Below, in pieces: positions 61,376 through 64,000 of a stretch of 64,000 bases of DNA. The position numbers were made by a program, and so were the translations under genes. The stretch is taken from NCBI RefSeq assembly GCF_003337425.1, contig NZ_QPJU01000008.1, positions 62,001-126,000 on the forward strand, given 5' to 3'. Below the pieces are notes generated by a model. That model saw only the letters and a program-made list of their open reading frames with translations, was not told the DNA's origin and searched no databases. This DNA is from Extensimonas vulgaris (GTDB lineage Bacteria; Pseudomonadota; Gammaproteobacteria; Burkholderiales; Burkholderiaceae_C). Position 1 is the first letter of the stretch. Every line of letters starts with the position of its first letter.

Positions 61376-62197
61376 ATGAGCCACGCCGTCACGAACAGCG
61401 CGTGTCCGATTGCACCGCATCCCTTGTCCGAGGTCGAGCTCTACGCCTTTGCCAGCAACAGCGCGCAGTTCTACCTGACCCCGCACGAGTTCGATGTCGA
61501 TCTCGAAGGCACGCTGTACAGCAGCCTCCCCATCGAGCGCAATGAACTGGCGCTGGGTGCCGAGGCCGCCAAGTCGGCGCTGGAACTCAAGCTGCCGCCG
61601 AGCGCCGATCTGGTGCGCCATCTGCTGGCCAGCGCACTGAGTGGCGACACCACCGCCGTCACGCTGCGCATCGGCCAGCGTGACACCTGGGGTGACATCT
61701 GGTGGCTGTCCGGCACGCGCTGGATGGGCCGCGTGCTGGGCGTGGAAGTCGCTGATGATCAGGCGCGCATCCGCTGCGAATCGGCGCAGGTCAGTTTGAA
61801 GCGCATCGGACTGCGCAGGCTCTACAGCCGCAAGTGTTCGCACGTGCTGTATTCGGCGGCTTGCGGTGCTGGGCCGATCACCGCCGACGCCTTTGTCTTG
61901 GAGGTCTACGGCCGCAGCGTCGATCTCGACGGCGGCGTGCCGGGCGGCGTCAGCGGCAGCCTGGCCGGTGGCTGGCTGCAAACGCCCGATGGCGCGCGGC
62001 ACATGATCGTCAGCGACACCGGCAGCGGCGTGGAGCTGCTCTATTCCGTGGCCCTCGAACCGGGTACCGAAGTGCTGCTGACGGCCGGTTGCGACCACAG
62101 CACGGCAACCTGCGCCGCGCGCTTCAACAACCTCGACAACTACGGCGGCTTTCCCGCCATCCCGAGCAAGAACCCGTTTTCGACGGGCGTGTTCTGA
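61376..62197 (+). CDS. BR0599/DUF2163-family tail protein
   Basis: The 273-residue protein carries CSHVLYSAACGAGPITADAF and the conserved FNNLDNYGGFPAIPSKNPF, the signature of phage BR0599/DUF2163 proteins, likely distal-tail hub components. It starts two bases after the previous stop. Confidence 0.88.
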   Translation: MSHAVTNSACPIAPHPLSEVELYAFASNSAQFYLTPHEFDVDLEGTLYSSLPIERNELALGAEAAKSALELKLPPSADLVRHLLASALSGDTTAVTLRIGQRDTWGDIWWLSGTRWMGRVLGVEVADDQARIRCESAQVSLKRIGLRRLYSRKCSHVLYSAACGAGPITADAFVLEVYGRSVDLDGGVPGGVSGSLAGGWLQTPDGARHMIVSDTGSGVELLYSVALEPGTEVLLTAGCDHSTATCAARFNNLDNYGGFPAIPSKNPFSTGVF

Positions 62198-62215
62198 ATC
62201 CCTGGAGAAATCGCC

Positions 62216-62443
62216 ATGTGGTACCTCGTCGTCATCGTGGTGGCGGCGCTGATCTCGAGCGCGCTCGCCCCGAAACCGCCAGAACCCAAACCGGCGTCCC
62301 TGTCCGACGTCGATGCGCCCACCGCCGAAGAAGGCCGCCCGATTCCCGTCGTATTCGGCACCGTGCTGCTGCGCGGGGCCAACGTGGTCTGGTACGGCGA
62401 TCTGGAAGCCGACCCGATCAAGAAGAAAGGTGGCAAGAAATGA
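62216..62443 (+). CDS. Small tail-module protein with N-terminal membrane segment
   Basis: The 75-residue protein has a hydrophobic start (MWYLVVIVVAALISSALAPK) and a conserved IPVVFGTVLLRGANVVWYGD. Such proteins commonly precede gpJ-like genes in prophages. The tail RPIPVVFGTV matches the start of some J-type proteins, so it may be a split-off N-terminal piece. ATGA overlap with the next gene. Confidence 0.75.
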   Translation: MWYLVVIVVAALISSALAPKPPEPKPASLSDVDAPTAEEGRPIPVVFGTVLLRGANVVWYGDLEADPIKKKGGKK

Positions 62444-62646
62444 GCGCGGACGTGACCGTGACCATCGACGACGTGCGCGCCGCTGGCCTGTGCGTGAACG
62501 GCACGCGCGTCTGGTTCGCGCGTCACGATCTGGACTTTCGTGCCTTTTTGCGTGAGGGCTGCACGGCTGAAACCCTGCTGGCCACGGGTGATGCGATGGC
62601 GTTGCGGGTGGTCGAGCGCGCGCGCAATCGGTTGGGGCACGGCTGA
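62440..62646 (+). CDS. Small tail-module protein (68 aa)
   Basis: The 68-residue protein (VTVTIDDVRAAGLCVNGTRV, WFARHDLDFRAFLREGCTAE) is typical of a small conserved gene just before gpJ-like genes. It is linked to its neighbours by four-base and one-base overlaps. No function is known to me. Confidence 0.75.
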   Translation: MSADVTVTIDDVRAAGLCVNGTRVWFARHDLDFRAFLREGCTAETLLATGDAMALRVVERARNRLGHG

Positions 62647-64000
62647 TGGGCGGCAGCAGCAAGAAGCAAACCGTCGGCTACCGCTACCGCATGGGCCTGC
62701 ATCTGGTGCTGTGCCAGGGGCCGGTCGATGCCGTGCAGGAAATCCAGATGGGCGAGCGTACCGCGTGGGGCGATGCCGAGCGTGGGCCGCTGCCGAGCGG
62801 ACATGGGCTGACCAGCCTCTCGATCAACAAGCCCACCCTGTTTGGCGGCGACGCACGCGAAGGCGGTGTGGTGGGCACCGTCGACGTGCTGTCTGGCGGC
62901 CCGGCCCAGGGGCGCAACGACTATCTGATGGCGCGCCTCGGCAGTTCCATTCCGGCCTTCCGCGGCGTGCTGTCCTTGGTGGCGCGCAAGATTCTGTTTG
63001 CCGCCAACAACCCCTACATCAAGCCGTGGGCGGTGCGCGTGCGCCGCTTCACGGCAGGCTGGTTTGGATCGCCTTGGATGGCGTGGAACGCCGAGGTAAC
63101 TGCATGGGACGACGATCTGGGCCGTGAGATCAGCGTCGGCATGAACCCGGCGCACATCCTGGTTCAGTGCCTCACCGATCCGCACTGGGGCATGGGCTAT
63201 CCGCTGGACAGCATCGGCGGCAGCTTCTGGAACGCAGCGTGGGCGCTGTCGAGCGAGGGCTTTGGTCTGAATCTGATCTGGACGCGCCAGCAGTCCATCG
63301 AGAACTTCATCGCGCAGGTGCTCGACCACATCGGCGGCATCCTCTACACCGACCCGGAGCAAGGCACGTTCGAGCTGAAGCTGCTGCGCGACGACTACTG
63401 GATCGACAGCCTGCCGCAGCTGGGGCCGGACCAGATCGTGCGACTGGAGCGTTTCGAGCGCGCCCAATGGGGCGAGCTGCCCAACGAGCTCACTGTCGTC
63501 TACACCGATTGGCAAACCGGCGGTGATGCGACGGTCACAGTCGAAAATCTTGCCGCCATCCAGTTGCAAGGCGGCGTGATCAATCAGCGCCGCGACTACC
63601 CAGGCGTGAACTACGGGCCTCTCGCTGCCCGGCTGGCGCTGCGTGACCTGCGCGCCCTGGGCTCGCCGCTGGCCCGGATGAGCTTGACCGTGGCGCGCGA
63701 CACGCTGGAACGTGCGCCGCTGCCGGGCGATGTGTTCCTGCTCAACTGGCCGCCCCTGGGCATCGACCAGATGGTGGTGCGCGTGACCGGCATCGACACC
63801 GGCACGCTGGGCGCATTGGAGTGGCGCATTGAGGCGATGGAGGACGTGTTCGGCCTGGACAACGTCGTGCTCGCCCCGCCGCCACCCATCATCGAGGAGC
63901 CGCAGCTTGTGCCGCTGCCGCCCGCACTGGTACTGGCGGTGGAGATTCCATATTGGGAACTGGCGCGCAGCTTGTCGCGGGCTGAACTCGATTACCTGAC
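62646..64000 (+). CDS. gpJ-like tail tip/host specificity protein (partial)
   Basis: At least 451 residues are encoded before the right edge. The beginning GGSSKKQTVGYRYRMGLHLV, then QCLTDPHWGMGYPLDSIGGS, GILYTDPEQGTFELKLLRDD and MSLTVARDTLERAPLPGDVF, fit the phage tail tip attachment (gpJ-type) group. The stretch ending PPPPIIEEPQLVPLPP is a Pro-rich linker toward the missing C-terminal part. It starts on the previous stop (TGATG). The part that contacts the receptor is out of view. Confidence 0.85.
   Translation, partial: MGGSSKKQTVGYRYRMGLHLVLCQGPVDAVQEIQMGERTAWGDAERGPLPSGHGLTSLSINKPTLFGGDAREGGVVGTVDVLSGGPAQGRNDYLMARLGSSIPAFRGVLSLVARKILFAANNPYIKPWAVRVRRFTAGWFGSPWMAWNAEVTAWDDDLGREISVGMNPAHILVQCLTDPHWGMGYPLDSIGGSFWNAAWALSSEGFGLNLIWTRQQSIENFIAQVLDHIGGILYTDPEQGTFELKLLRDDYWIDSLPQLGPDQIVRLERFERAQWGELPNELTVVYTDWQTGGDATVTVENLAAIQLQGGVINQRRDYPGVNYGPLAARLALRDLRALGSPLARMSLTVARDTLERAPLPGDVFLLNWPPLGIDQMVVRVTGIDTGTLGALEWRIEAMEDVFGLDNVVLAPPPPIIEEPQLVPLPPALVLAVEIPYWELARSLSRAELDYL

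Larger units (their letters stand above)
24090..64000. mobile_element. Prophage, left end to beyond window
   Basis: From the serine recombinase operon onward every gene is phage-like: integration, repressor/protease, replication and recombination, methylation, terminase, head, tail tube, tape measure and tail tip. Order of the structural genes is lambda-like. The left border is placed between the transporter stop (24089) and the HTH gene (24180); the 90-bp gap contains an inverted repeat CAATCG/CGATTG at 24093-24112 that might mark a recombination site. The right border lies outside, so attachment sites cannot be defined by comparison. Confidence 0.85.

Noticed and set aside
1-64000. CRISPR array
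   Set aside because: No regularly spaced direct repeats of 23-40 bp were seen; the repeats present are palindromic or short tandem units.

Overview
The window reads as one edge of a betaproteobacterial chromosome (Burkholderiales, most likely Comamonadaceae) followed by a large prophage that runs off the right edge. The taxonomic call rests on the GC-rich, G/C-ending codon use, the gene set around clpA/clpS/dnaE, the tmRNA tag ANDERFALAA, and a short hairpin repeat with the AGCGCTAG core at 13296-13320 of a kind I associate with that family. This is inference from sequence features, not a search result.

Host part (1-22146). Left to right: clpA (cut by the left edge), clpS, dnaE and a small DUF2917 gene on the minus strand; a divergent MocR-type regulator; an LplT-like lysophospholipid carrier, aroC and a CBS-domain gene (minus); O-acetylhomoserine sulfhydrylase and an alpha/beta hydrolase (plus); a HigA-type antitoxin beside a decayed toxin; a YihY/BrkB membrane protein; a divergent DUF2069 gene and FAD-linked dehydrogenase; two membrane-associated glycosyltransferase genes; ubiG and gph; and ssrA. 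Three non-coding palindromic elements of about 160-180 bp interrupt this part (13335-13512, 17207-17371, 17372-17536), and the dnaE upstream region carries tandem GGGGTCAG repeats.

Junction (22147-24180). Immediately after the ssrA terminator lies a metal-resistance pair: a CadR/PbrR-type MerR regulator and a divergent cation transporter with two HMA-like domains, sharing a typical MerR-type promoter. The prophage seems to begin just behind the transporter gene.

Prophage (about 24090 to beyond 64000). The left arm is a minus-strand, translationally coupled operon: a 63-aa protein, a DUF2924 protein, a large serine recombinase, and two small paralogous HTH proteins. Divergent from it are an XRE repressor and an ImmA/IrrE metalloprotease, then two long genes of unknown function. 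A compact replication/recombination block follows: excisionase-like HTH, Sak4-like ATPase, ssDNA-binding-type protein, P63C protein, PD-(D/E)XK-like nuclease, P4-type primase/helicase and RuvC-like resolvase. After a terminator come two consecutive ParB-N/DNA methyltransferase fusions. The morphogenesis block is lambda-like in order: terminase small and large subunits, two tail-fibre-like genes in an unusual place, gpW, portal, S49 protease with nested scaffold, decoration protein, major capsid, joining and tail-completion proteins, tail tube, G/T chaperones with an apparent -1 frameshift, tape measure, and tail tip genes ending in a truncated gpJ-like gene. Two toxin-antitoxin pairs (RelE/ParD-like and GNAT/DUF1778) sit backwards inside the structural genes, each with its own palindromic operator.

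The most promising unexplained material is the XRE-ImmA-unknown-unknown block (27218-30784), the recombinase with its paired HTH partners (24180-26846), and a 30-bp motif repeated 30-37 bp upstream of three minus-strand genes.
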